NCBI GenBank assembly: GCA_937773775.1
Contig: CALJVL010000023.1
Coordinates: 1-32,522, forward strand
Source: an uncultured Flavobacterium sp.
Lineage (GTDB): Bacteria > Bacteroidota > Bacteroidia > Flavobacteriales > Flavobacteriaceae
Length of the DNA: 32,522 bases
Direction of reading: 5' to 3'
Made by a program: the position numbers and the translations under genes. This document shows positions 26,651 to 32,522 of this stretch, in pieces (position 1 is the first letter of the stretch; each line of letters begins with the position of its first letter). The notes below the pieces were generated by a model. The model had not been told where the DNA came from, ran no database searches, and saw nothing but the letters and a program-made list of their open reading frames with translations.

Positions 26651-28075
26651 ATGGAGTGCATTAGTGTTTTCGATATGTTGAAGATTGGCGTCGGGCCATC
26701 TAGCTCCCACACTTTAGGGCCTTGGCGAGCCGCAGAGCGCTTTATTGCAGAATTACGGGAGAAAAAAGTATTCGATTCCGTTACTAATATCCAAGTAGAT
26801 CTGTATGGTTCTCTCTCATTAACTGGTAAGGGTCATGCCACCGATTTAGCCATTATGTTGGGACTCACCGGAGCTGACCCAGTTACCATTCCCATTCAAA
26901 ATATGAGTGGTATAGTCAAATGTATTCAAGAAAGTGAAAAGCTACTTTTAAACCATTCCCGGGAAATTTCTTTTGATCCCAAATTGGACATTATATTTAA
27001 GAAGGAATTTTTGCCTTTTCATGCTAATGGAATGACTTTTCATGCCAACTTATCCAATGGTAAACAAATAAAGGAAACCTACTATTCCATTGGCGGCGGC
27101 TTTGTAGTAAAGGAAGAACTCAAAAGATCGAAAAAGAAATTGCAAGTCTTTAAATCCTTCCCCTTTGCTATAGAAAATGGGACCGAACTTTTGGCTATCT
27201 GCAAAAAAGAAAATAAATCCATTTCAGAATTAGTATTAGAAAATGAGCGTTTCTTAAGATCCGATTTAGAAATTGACCAGGGCCTGCATCATATTTGGGA
27301 GACCATGCTGGAGTGTATGTATATTGGTTGTCATACCGAAGGGAATCTACCAGGAGGATTAAACGTGCGGAGAAGGGCTTATGATACCCACCAAAAAATA
27401 AAAGGCGATCTCCTCTATTCAAACCCACAGGAATGGATGTATAGCATTAGACAGACCGAGGTTAAATTTCGCTCCATACTAAAATGGGTAAGCTGTTTTG
27501 CCTTAAGTGTCAATGAGGTAAATGCCTCCTTGGGAAGAGTGGTCACCGCCCCTACCAATGGGAGCGCAGGGGTAATCCCGGCAGTCCTAATGTATTATAT
27601 GGTCATTGAAAACCATGAGGCTACTTTTAAGCACATCAAACAGTTTTTTTTGGTAGCGGGAGAAATAGGAAGTATTTTTAAAAAGGGAGCTACCATCTGT
27701 GCAGCGATGGGAGGCTGTCAGGCCGAAATTGGTGTATCTTCTGCTATGGCAGCAGCTGCTTTGGCTGAACTTATGGGCGGCAGCCCCGAACAAGTGCTCA
27801 TGGCTGCAGAAATAGCCATGGAACATCATTTGGGCCTTACCTGTGATCCCATTGGCGGCTTGGTACAGATTCCGTGTATTGAACGGAACTCTATGGGGGC
27901 CATAAAGGCAATTAACGCCGCGGAATTGGCGTTGGACTCCGACCCTGCCAATGCAAAAGTATCTCTAGACAAGGTGGTAAACACTATGTGGGAAACTGCT
28001 AAGGATATGAGTACCAAATACAAAGAAACCTCGGAAGGTGGACTTGCCGTAGGTGTGTACCTCAGTGACTGCTAG
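26651..28075 (+). CDS. sdaA: L-serine dehydratase (single-chain, iron-sulfur)
   Basis: A 474-residue cytoplasmic enzyme that deaminates L-serine to pyruvate and ammonia with a [4Fe-4S] cluster. The N-terminal beta domain has [20 protein letters not shown] (5-24). The alpha domain has [31 protein letters not shown] and [20 protein letters not shown]. The cluster cysteines are Cys356, Cys398 (LTCDPIGG) and Cys409 (IPCIERN); their 42- and 11-residue spacing equals that of the Legionella type 2 enzyme. The chain ends in a Cys (YLSDC, Cys474), as in the tail-in-mouth arrangement of that family. Base composition is clearly more GC-rich than the NTF2 operon upstream. The 570-base gap after the operon, filled with the phosphatase relic, suggests that it is transcribed on its own. 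It also makes pyruvate, but no functional link to the operon is shown. Confidence 0.95.
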   Translation: MECISVFDMLKIGVGPSSSHTLGPWRAAERFIAELREKKVFDSVTNIQVDLYGSLSLTGKGHATDLAIMLGLTGADPVTIPIQNMSGIVKCIQESEKLLLNHSREISFDPKLDIIFKKEFLPFHANGMTFHANLSNGKQIKETYYSIGGGFVVKEELKRSKKKLQVFKSFPFAIENGTELLAICKKENKSISELVLENERFLRSDLEIDQGLHHIWETMLECMYIGCHTEGNLPGGLNVRRRAYDTHQKIKGDLLYSNPQEWMYSIRQTEVKFRSILKWVSCFALSVNEVNASLGRVVTAPTNGSAGVIPAVLMYYMVIENHEATFKHIKQFFLVAGEIGSIFKKGATICAAMGGCQAEIGVSSAMAAAALAELMGGSPEQVLMAAEIAMEHHLGLTCDPIGGLVQIPCIERNSMGAIKAINAAELALDSDPANAKVSLDKVVNTMWETAKDMSTKYKETSEGGLAVGVYLSDC

Positions 28076-28459
28076 TAAAAGGTAAACAGTGAACACTCTT
28101 CAGTGAGTAGTTTGTCGTTGTAGTGATCAATTGGATTTGCAACAAAAAGATGGACAATCAGAGCAGGCTACAATGTTCATATTTACTAATATCTCGGCCA
28201 TTATTTTTATACATTGTTATGTGCTCCCATTTTACTTTTTTATAAAAACAATTTAGATCCAAATCATTTTTTAATATAAAACATGACACTTTTGTTTAAT
28301 ACAATTTCTCTCGTGTTTTAAAATTGTAAATAAACGACTTTCAAAGGAGTTTAGCTATACCTATTTTTAGTGATATTTAATAAAGTACTTCACTTCTTTT
28401 TACTATTCTAAAACCCGGATAAACCGAAGACGTATAAAGGACCATAACTAGTTTAAAGA
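28076..28459. other. Gene-free spacer after sdaA
   Basis: About 385 AT-rich bases between two converging units. No gene or clear terminator for sdaA was recognised. CAGTGA occurs twice within 20 bases near 28087. Composition falls back to the AT-rich background just after sdaA ends. Confidence 0.5.
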
Positions 28460-28783
28460 TTATTGCAATAAATGCTTATTGTCATACTGAAGTATAAATA
28501 AAAACTCCGAAGTCAGGAGACTTCGGAGGTGGTTGCCTTCTTCCCTGATCGTTAAAACAATTATATCCACACCACCGAAGATTGGATTAAGCTTTTCTTT
28601 TTTGATCTTTTTATTGAATTTGAGTTTTGACCAATAACAAGCATCAGGAATTGGGATTTCAAATTGCTTGCATACCTTTTTCAGACCTTCGATTGATAGC
28701 GCATATTGCAATGTTAGTTTGGTAATGGGTGATGACCATACTATATCGTATAATTCTTTTCTAGTTATTTCGATCGTTTCCAT
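28460..28783 (-). CDS. Truncated small protein of unknown function, N-terminal HTH-like domain
   Basis: A 107-residue minus-strand frame from ATG 28783. It has TIEITRKELYDIVWSSPITK, LTLQYALSIEGLKKVCKQFE and IPIPDACYWSKLKFNKKIKK, then NPIFGGVDIIVLTIREEGN. The 'R-ELYD-VW-P-TKL--Y-S--GL-K-C----IP-P---YW-KL' pattern is a helix-turn-helix-like module found at the N-terminus of longer uncharacterised Bacteroidetes proteins. Function is unknown. The frame could be extended upstream to 28978, but those residues overlap the exonuclease end and look like spacer. A strong minus-strand terminator hairpin falls inside the last 24 codons, so the ORF runs past a transcription stop and is probably a truncated remnant. 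It lies downstream of, and in the same direction as, the exonuclease gene. Confidence 0.55.
   Translation of the reverse strand: METIEITRKELYDIVWSSPITKLTLQYALSIEGLKKVCKQFEIPIPDACYWSKLKFNKKIKKEKLNPIFGGVDIIVLTIREEGNHLRSLLTSEFLFILQYDNKHLLQ
28495..28528 (-). terminator. Minus-strand rho-independent terminator
   Basis: CTCCGAAGT (28505-28513) and ACTTCGGAG (28520-28528) form a perfect 9-base, GC-rich stem with a 6-base loop. Read on the minus strand it is followed by TTTTTATTT. It would end transcription from the exonuclease gene and the small ORF, although it lies inside the open frame of the latter. Confidence 0.8.
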
Positions 28784-28919
28784 AAAAAACATCTCTTTAA
28801 AAATTACAATTAAAGATGCAATATGTTGATTAGAAAACAGCATCAGTTCCTTATCAGGGAGGGATTTTTTTTTACACCACCAATTGATGTACATACTTAG
28901 ATGTAAATGACATGAATTA

Positions 28920-30299
28920 TCATCCCTTCTCGTTTGGTTTAAAATGCACTTTGCCTGGATATCTTTCAGCGTAAGCAAGGATTAAATCCACACTGTATTG
29001 GTTGCTTTTGTAAGGAGTGACATGATCCTTTATCTCAGAAGGATCCGTAAAACCAATATCCGAGGCAATATATCCCATGCCATAAAAGTGACCGTTTTCA
29101 ACCCAAATGCAACTGCGTTCTTCAGCAGTTCTACCTTTGTCTATGACGGCAAAGCTTGGCCTGTTTTTTACTAAAAAAGCAATGGCGTTTTCGACTTGCT
29201 CGTTGTGCTGTTCCACTGCGGGTAAATTGTCCCGATCCGGCTTTGGGATGAATTCTCCGCGGTCGTCCATGCCGTAGTTACAGAATCGGTTATCAATGCC
29301 AAATTGTTCGGTCAAGCTGCGCAATACATTGATGCCTTTATACAAACTATTGAAAGATTCAATACCCGTCTGAAATTTTCCCAGTTTTCCAATTGCTAAA
29401 TACCGATATCCATTACGAGCTTCATACTTATAAAGTCCATATTTAGGGTCAAAGCGTTTGAGTGCCCTGTTGTAGGTGGGCCAGAGCTTTTTGATTTCGC
29501 TACACTCCAGTAACAGCGACATTAATTCGGTAGCACATATTTCAAAGGAAATACCGTGTATCTCTCGCAGGAAATTTTGTCTTTGTGGCGTGATATTATG
29601 TCCACTGAAATGGGAGGCCACCCGTTTTTTTACGTTGATAGCCTTTCCTACGTAAATGACTTTCCTTGTCTGATCGTAAAAATAATACACACCTGCTTTT
29701 TCAGGTAACTGCTCAAAATCAGCAGGCGGTAGGTTAGGGGGTAAGCGCTGGTCTTGTGCCGTCTTTTTTATCATTTTTGCGATTACACCTTCGACGTCCC
29801 ATTCCAGCAAACGGGAAAACAACTTGGCTGTGGCATCGGCATCGCCACCGGCACGGTGTTGGTTTACCAAAGGGATATCTAGCGAGTGGCAAAGTCTTCC
29901 CAAGCTGTACGAACCCAATCCCGATATAATCTTTCTTGCGGCGCGAACGGTACACAATTTTGGCGCAGTCCATTTGAATCCGCTTGCTTCGAGTTGGTGG
30001 CGAACAAACGAATAATCAAAGTTGACATTATGTGCAACGAAAATGCGTCCGGTAAGCATTTCTAAAACCTTTTCAGAAATAGCATCAAAAATAGGTGCAT
30101 TACGTACCATTTCATTGTTAATGCCCGTAAGTGAAAAAATGGCAAGCGGTATTTCCTTTTCTGGGTTGACGAGGGTTTCCCAGCGGTCGATTATGTTAGT
30201 TCCGTTATGGATTATAATGGCAATTTCTGTTATGCAACTGCCACTGGCATTCCCACCTGTGGTTTCTATATCTACTATTGCGTATTCCTGTTTTTTCAT
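28920..30299 (-). CDS. DEDDh 3'-5' exonuclease fused to a UvrC-like GIY-YIG nuclease domain
   Basis: A 459-residue DNA-repair-type protein. Residues about 5-165 form a DnaQ-like (pol III epsilon) exonuclease with Asp10 and Glu12 (VDIETTG), Asp95 (NVNFDYSF), His148 and Asp153 (HRAGGDADA). A GIY-YIG nuclease unit follows at about 200-280 (EKAGVYYFYDQ, VIYVGKAINVKKRVASHF), then a C-terminal part (290-459) typical of this fusion and related to Cho/UvrC-type proteins. The substrate is presumably damaged or branched DNA. It is divergently oriented to a gutted LexA-like (HTH-S24) repressor, with palindromes in the shared promoter, which suggests SOS-like control. The base composition is more GC-rich than that of the NTF2 operon, like sdaA. 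The start at 30299 gives the canonical MKKQEYAIVDIETTG beginning. Confidence 0.93.
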   Translation of the reverse strand: MKKQEYAIVDIETTGGNASGSCITEIAIIIHNGTNIIDRWETLVNPEKEIPLAIFSLTGINNEMVRNAPIFDAISEKVLEMLTGRIFVAHNVNFDYSFVRHQLEASGFKWTAPKLCTVRAARKIISGLGSYSLGRLCHSLDIPLVNQHRAGGDADATAKLFSRLLEWDVEGVIAKMIKKTAQDQRLPPNLPPADFEQLPEKAGVYYFYDQTRKVIYVGKAINVKKRVASHFSGHNITPQRQNFLREIHGISFEICATELMSLLLECSEIKKLWPTYNRALKRFDPKYGLYKYEARNGYRYLAIGKLGKFQTGIESFNSLYKGINVLRSLTEQFGIDNRFCNYGMDDRGEFIPKPDRDNLPAVEQHNEQVENAIAFLVKNRPSFAVIDKGRTAEERSCIWVENGHFYGMGYIASDIGFTDPSEIKDHVTPYKSNQYSVDLILAYAERYPGKVHFKPNEKG

Positions 30300-30459
30300 T
30301 TGTTATGTAACGTGAACTGTATTGTTATTCTTGTGCAAAATTTTAAAAAAGCGCTGCCGCCTTTCCCTAAAACAGTCAAAATATCGCAGGACACAAAAAA
30401 AGTATCCAAATCCAGGTGTACAATTGCTCTTTCCATCTTCTTTTCTGTTTTATACGTTA

Positions 30460-30467
30460 CAAAATTA
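30460..30467 (-). promoter_or_regulatory. Candidate -7 element for the exonuclease gene
   Basis: On the minus strand TAATTTTG matches the Bacteroidetes -7 consensus TAnnTTTG, about 160 bases upstream of the exonuclease start at 30299. The palindrome at 30477-30502 would cover the adjacent -33 region, as expected for repression. No good -33 TTTG with standard spacing was found. Confidence 0.35.
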
Positions 30468-30476
30468 GTACAGATG

Positions 30477-30517
30477 ACAACAAATTTTGCTGTATTTGTT
30501 GTTACAAATTATAACAA
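30477..30517. promoter_or_regulatory. Two overlapping inverted repeats, candidate repressor operators
   Basis: ACAACAAAT (30477-30485) and ATTTGTTGT (30494-30502) form a perfect 9-base inverted repeat with an 8-base spacer. A second repeat, TTGTTA (30499-30504) and TAACAA (30512-30517), follows with a 7-base spacer and shares the TTGTT core. They fill the gap just before the repressor ATG at 30525 and the divergent promoter of the exonuclease gene. This is where an autoregulating HTH-S24 repressor would bind. Confidence 0.5.
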
Positions 30518-30524
30518 AATAGTT

Positions 30525-30974
30525 ATGTCTTTATTTTCAGACAACATTAGGAGTCTTAGGGTGCAACATGAAATTTCGCAGGAAAAGCTGTCGGAATCTT
30601 TCGGGATAACCAGAGGCAGGTGCACCAAATACGAAGACAGATGGATCCATTATTGTTGGGTGGTATGTTGAAAAGTTAGGAGACGTCAATGATGGGAAGA
30701 CCTACATACTGATAACCAAAAATGAAGGCATGGTGTAAAAGCGATCTAATAAAAACAAAAAAACTGTTCTCGTGGAGTATCTGGCAACAGTTCTTATCCT
30801 CCTTATGGAGTCAAAGTTTCCGCTATACCAGAGATATGGCAATATGTGTGTAACATTGGATTCACAGATAAAAAACAGCTGTTAAAGCAAACGGCAAGTG
30901 TAAAAGATCTGTTTTTGGAGGTAAAAAGAGATAGTAATGATTTAATAATTAATCTTAAGATAGGCTATTCTTAA
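30525..30974 (+). pseudogene. HTH-S24 (LexA-like) repressor relic with internal deletion
   Basis: From ATG 30525 an XRE-type HTH is readable: MSLFSDNIRSLRVQHEISQE, KLSESFGITRGRCTKYED. About 110 residues that should hold the end of the HTH, the cleavage site and the catalytic Ser are missing. A frame change then gives DGSIIVGWYVEKLGDVNDGK, TYILITKNEGMV, a stop and KRSNKNKK, all typical of the S24 peptidase fold. After another shift comes SYPPYGVKVSAIPEIWQYVC, NIGFTDKKQL and SVKDLFLEVKR, to a TAA at 30972-30974. Both ends of an intact repressor of roughly 250 residues can be seen, so this is a decayed copy of a real gene. It is divergent from the exonuclease/GIY-YIG gene. Loss of the repressor may leave that gene derepressed unless another copy exists. 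A forward frame from 30207 runs into this start, but its first 106 residues are promoter and antisense exonuclease DNA. Confidence 0.8.
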
Positions 30975-31027
30975 AAAGGCATACCTAATACAGGCGACTA
31001 CGGAGAGCGGGAGATATTTAGTGAACC

Positions 31028-31085
31028 GCGTTGCAAACGCTACGACTTGTTTTTATAAAGAAAGTAGGCACTCGTTACAAACGAG
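31028..31085. repeat. Two related short hairpins, REP-like
   Basis: GCGTT-GCA-AACGC (31028-31040) and CTCGTT-ACA-AACGAG (31071-31085) are perfect small hairpins that share the core CGTTRCAAACG, 30 bases apart in otherwise non-coding DNA. The flanks (AGCGGGAG, GCGCCAGAGAGGCAAGG) are more GC-rich than the surroundings. The pairing and spacing are what a REP/REPIN-type element would show. A match to a known repeat family could not be tested. Confidence 0.5.
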
Positions 31086-31122
31086 CGCCAGAGAGGCAAG
31101 GTGAAATCATAAATTTATTTGT

Positions 31123-31311
31123 ATGAATTATGTTCTTTTATATTTAATCATTGGTTTATTAATCACAATGCTTTTGGAGTACGTTTTTGGAGTAATTGAT
31201 GAGGAAAATGAAGAAACAAAATTTGATAGTTATTTAAAAAGATTGCTTCTTATTGTTTTTTGGATTGTAATGATATTTCAAACTATTCTTGATAGAACAA
31301 AAAGAGATTAA
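31123..31311 (+). CDS. Small two-helix membrane protein of unknown function
   Basis: A 62-residue frame with a hydrophobic segment at 3-18 (YVLLYLIIGLLITMLL), an acidic hydrophilic loop (DEENEETKFDSYLKR) and a second hydrophobic segment at 40-55 (LLIVFWIVMIFQTIL), ending in basic DRTKRD. This would place a hairpin in the inner membrane. The ordered charge pattern and the clean start 38 bases after the second small hairpin argue for a real gene, but the family was not recognised and no neighbour explains it. Confidence 0.5.
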   Translation: MNYVLLYLIIGLLITMLLEYVFGVIDEENEETKFDSYLKRLLLIVFWIVMIFQTILDRTKRD

Positions 31312-31331
31312 TTTAAATAATTTACTTTGGC

Positions 31332-31469
31332 TTGCAAAAAAAACTTAATATCAATCTATTTGGTGAACGATGGTATTTTAAAAAGTTTGATTTTTCTATA
31401 GAGGAATTAGAGCTTTGGACTGCTATTGGCTATAAGTTGAAGATGCAGGTAAAGTGGTTCCGAATTTAA
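31332..31469 (+). pseudogene. Short gene fragment of unknown origin
   Basis: A 45-residue frame beginning at TTG reads LNINLFGERWYFKKFDFSIE, ELELWTAIGYKLKM and VKWFRI, then TAA. The composition (Trp, Phe, Tyr, charged helices) looks like protein and not like spacer, but there is no ATG and no recognised family. It is probably a fragment of a lost gene, possibly left by the events that placed the inverted repeat just downstream. Confidence 0.3.
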
Positions 31470-31481
31470 AACAAAACAAAA

Positions 31482-31550
31482 CCTCTGTCATAACTTAAAA
31501 CGAACAGCACTATAAAAAGCCTATGTTTTATTTCTGACAGAGGCTCTGTG
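31482..31550. repeat. Inverted repeat and palindrome cluster
   Basis: CCTCTGTCA (31482-31490) and TGACAGAGG (31535-31543) are perfect 9-base inverted repeats 44 bases apart. The right arm overlaps a second palindrome, ACAGAG-G-CTCTGT (31538-31550). Similar short inverted ends are seen in miniature mobile elements, but no target-site duplication could be confirmed. It could also be a long-loop hairpin RNA. Confidence 0.45.
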
Positions 31551-31631
31551 GACTTGCTAACTTTAAAACTATATTGTTTTTAGTTATCCTACCAGCCCTC
31601 TTTTTTATATTTATGCTCTTTCGACAAAATT

Positions 31632-31670
31632 AGATTGCTACGTCGCTTTTGTCGGCTCGTAATAAAGACG
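31632..31670. repeat. One arm of a degenerate inverted repeat pair (partner at 32371-32410)
   Basis: GGCTCGTAATAAAGA (31654-31668) is nearly matched, inverted, by TCTTTATCATTACGAGCC (32376-32393), with a 3-base insertion. The flanking phrases (GATTGCTACGTCGC here and TTAGCGAGTATTCAC there) also show loose similarity. Sequences of the type GATTGCTTCGTCG...CTCGTAATGACG are familiar as dispersed repeats in Bacteroidetes genomes, so the two may be diverged copies in opposite orientation that flank the FAS1 gene. Confidence 0.4.
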
Positions 31671-31830
31671 GCAGCTTGTTACTGTTTGGTATAATAGGCT
31701 AGTTGCTTTTTTTACTTGTACATCTTTCCAAGTGGGTTTACGTATAGATATTCTTACTTTATCAAAACCTTAACAGTAACAATTGGAGGCTTAGGCAACA
31801 AAGGGCTAACTTTGAAATAAAACATATATT

Positions 31831-32238
31831 ATGAACATTGTAGAAACTGCCGTTAATCACGGCTCATTTAAAACTTTAGTAGCAGCCGTAACAGCTGCCG
31901 ATCTTGTTGGTACTTTAACTTCTGAAGGTCCTTTCACCGTATTTGCTCCATTAGACGATGCATTTGCTGAATTACCTGAAGGAACAGTGGAAACACTTGT
32001 GAAACCTGAAAACGGGCAGCAATTGACCTCTATTTTAACATACCATGTCCTTGCGGGCAAAATTATGTCGACCGATTTATCCGATGGTATGAAAGCCACA
32101 ACGGTAAACGGCGAACAAGTAACGGTTCATTTAAAAGAAGGAAAGGTCTTTATCAATGACGCGCAAGTAGTTCTTGCTGATGTAGAAACGGATAATGGAG
32201 TTATTCATGCCGTTAATAAGGTAATAATGCCAGCCTAA
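31831..32238 (+). CDS. FAS1 (fasciclin) domain protein
   Basis: A 135-residue single FAS1 domain. It starts NIVETAVNHGSFKTLVAAVT and shows the two conserved FAS1 boxes: GPFTVFAPLDDAFAELPEGT (H1-type), and the closing GVIHAVNKVIMP (H2-type), with YHVLAGKIMSTDL between them. FAS1 domains mediate adhesion or protein-protein contacts; bacterial single-domain forms are usually secreted and often stress-related. No signal peptide is visible from this start and no upstream in-frame extension was found, so it may stay in the cytoplasm or be exported by an unknown route. It stands alone, with a terminator 23 bases downstream. Confidence 0.92.
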   Translation: MNIVETAVNHGSFKTLVAAVTAADLVGTLTSEGPFTVFAPLDDAFAELPEGTVETLVKPENGQQLTSILTYHVLAGKIMSTDLSDGMKATTVNGEQVTVHLKEGKVFINDAQVVLADVETDNGVIHAVNKVIMPA

Positions 32239-32260
32239 ATAATTGGCAAAGAATTTGAAA

Positions 32261-32292
32261 AAAGAAACCTGTTTATCGCAGGTTTCTTTTCT
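32261..32292 (+). terminator. Rho-independent terminator of the FAS1 gene
   Basis: AAAGAAACCTG (32261-32271) pairs perfectly with CAGGTTTCTTT (32279-32289) around a 7-base loop and runs on into further T. The A-rich left flank makes it potentially bidirectional. Confidence 0.9.
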
Positions 32293-32522
32293 TCAAATAG
32301 TAACCTCCCTTTAGATTAAGCTGAACTTGCTCAGGCAGTCCTGAAAAAGAATATATAACTTTATCGGTACTCATATCTTTATCATTACGAGCCAGTTTCT
32401 TAGCGAGTATTCACATCTTAAAAATTTTAAGTGAATCCGTTAGCGACCAGGGAATAAATTTTCCAAAAAAACTTGAATTAGTTCAGTTGTCTTTTAAAAA
32501 ATAACTGAATATAAATTGAATC
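32293..32522. other. Non-coding window end
   Basis: No gene was recognised. The stretch holds the second arm of the degenerate inverted repeat (about 32371-32410). A gene could begin just beyond the window. Confidence 0.5.

Noticed and set aside
28784..28978. N-terminal extension of the small minus-strand ORF
   Set aside because: It overlaps the exonuclease 3' end and has a spacer-like composition; the recognisable module starts at METIEITRKEL.
30207..30524. N-terminal extension of the repressor reading frame
   Set aside because: These codons overlap the exonuclease start on the other strand and the operator region; the HTH begins exactly at ATG 30525.
1..32522. CRISPR arrays, tRNA or rRNA genes, intact insertion sequences
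   Set aside because: No regularly spaced repeats, cloverleaf-like sequences, rRNA words or transposase motifs were recognised on either strand by eye.

Overview
The window looks like a chromosomal stretch of a low-GC member of the Bacteroidetes, most likely a Flavobacteriia-type (probably marine) organism. The grounds are an AT-rich background with very AT-rich spacers, a SusC/SusD pair, an Oar-like TonB-dependent receptor, a PafA-type alkaline phosphatase relic, a Bacteroidetes-style HTH/S24 repressor relic, and ATG starts in spacers with weak Shine-Dalgarno signals. No rRNA, tRNA, CRISPR array or intact transposase was recognised.

Layout. (1) 1-1400: decayed DNA holding relics of a CI-like HTH repressor and of the C-terminal half of a calcineurin-like phosphoesterase. 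(2) 1493-6143: an Oar-like TonB-dependent receptor followed by an exported type I phosphodiesterase/nucleotide pyrophosphatase, a plausible phospho-ester uptake pair. A frameshifted Crp/Fnr regulator converges on it. (3) 7297-8515: a ROK-family repressor broken by one frameshift, then about 1.1 kb with no recognisable gene that ends in a terminator-like hairpin. (4) 9595-14264: SusC and SusD with their own terminator. (5) 14435-25810: a very compact same-strand operon encoding an alpha/beta hydrolase, an HpcH/HpaI aldolase, three tandem double-NTF2 (SnoaL-like) proteins, a bicupin, a lipoprotein alpha/beta hydrolase, a HisD-like dehydrogenase, a sodium:solute symporter, an SDR dehydrogenase and a fourth, frameshifted double-NTF2 protein. 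A heavily damaged PafA-type phosphatase relic trails it. (6) 26651-28075: sdaA, an iron-sulfur L-serine dehydratase, in visibly more GC-rich DNA. (7) 28460-30974: a truncated small ORF and a DEDDh exonuclease/GIY-YIG protein on the minus strand, divergent from a gutted S24-type repressor, with palindromes between them. (8) 31000-32522: hairpin-rich spacer, a small membrane protein and a FAS1-domain protein.

How the genes may work together. SusCD would bring a substrate across the outer membrane and the SSS symporter across the inner membrane. The two hydrolases would open esters, lactones or C-C bonds. The HisD-like and SDR enzymes would oxidise alcohol groups, the NTF2-like proteins would isomerise, dehydrate or hydrate intermediates, and the HpcH/HpaI aldolase would cleave a 2-keto acid to pyruvate plus an aldehyde. 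No glycoside hydrolase, polysaccharide lyase or sulfatase is present, so this is not a normal polysaccharide utilisation locus. The substrate cannot be read from the sequence. This SusCD-linked, NTF2-rich operon is the best candidate for an undescribed system.

The window also carries many broken genes (at least seven). Two of the single-base frameshifts lie in T7/T8 homopolymers and could be sequencing errors, but the PafA and S24 relics carry stops and large deletions and are real decay.
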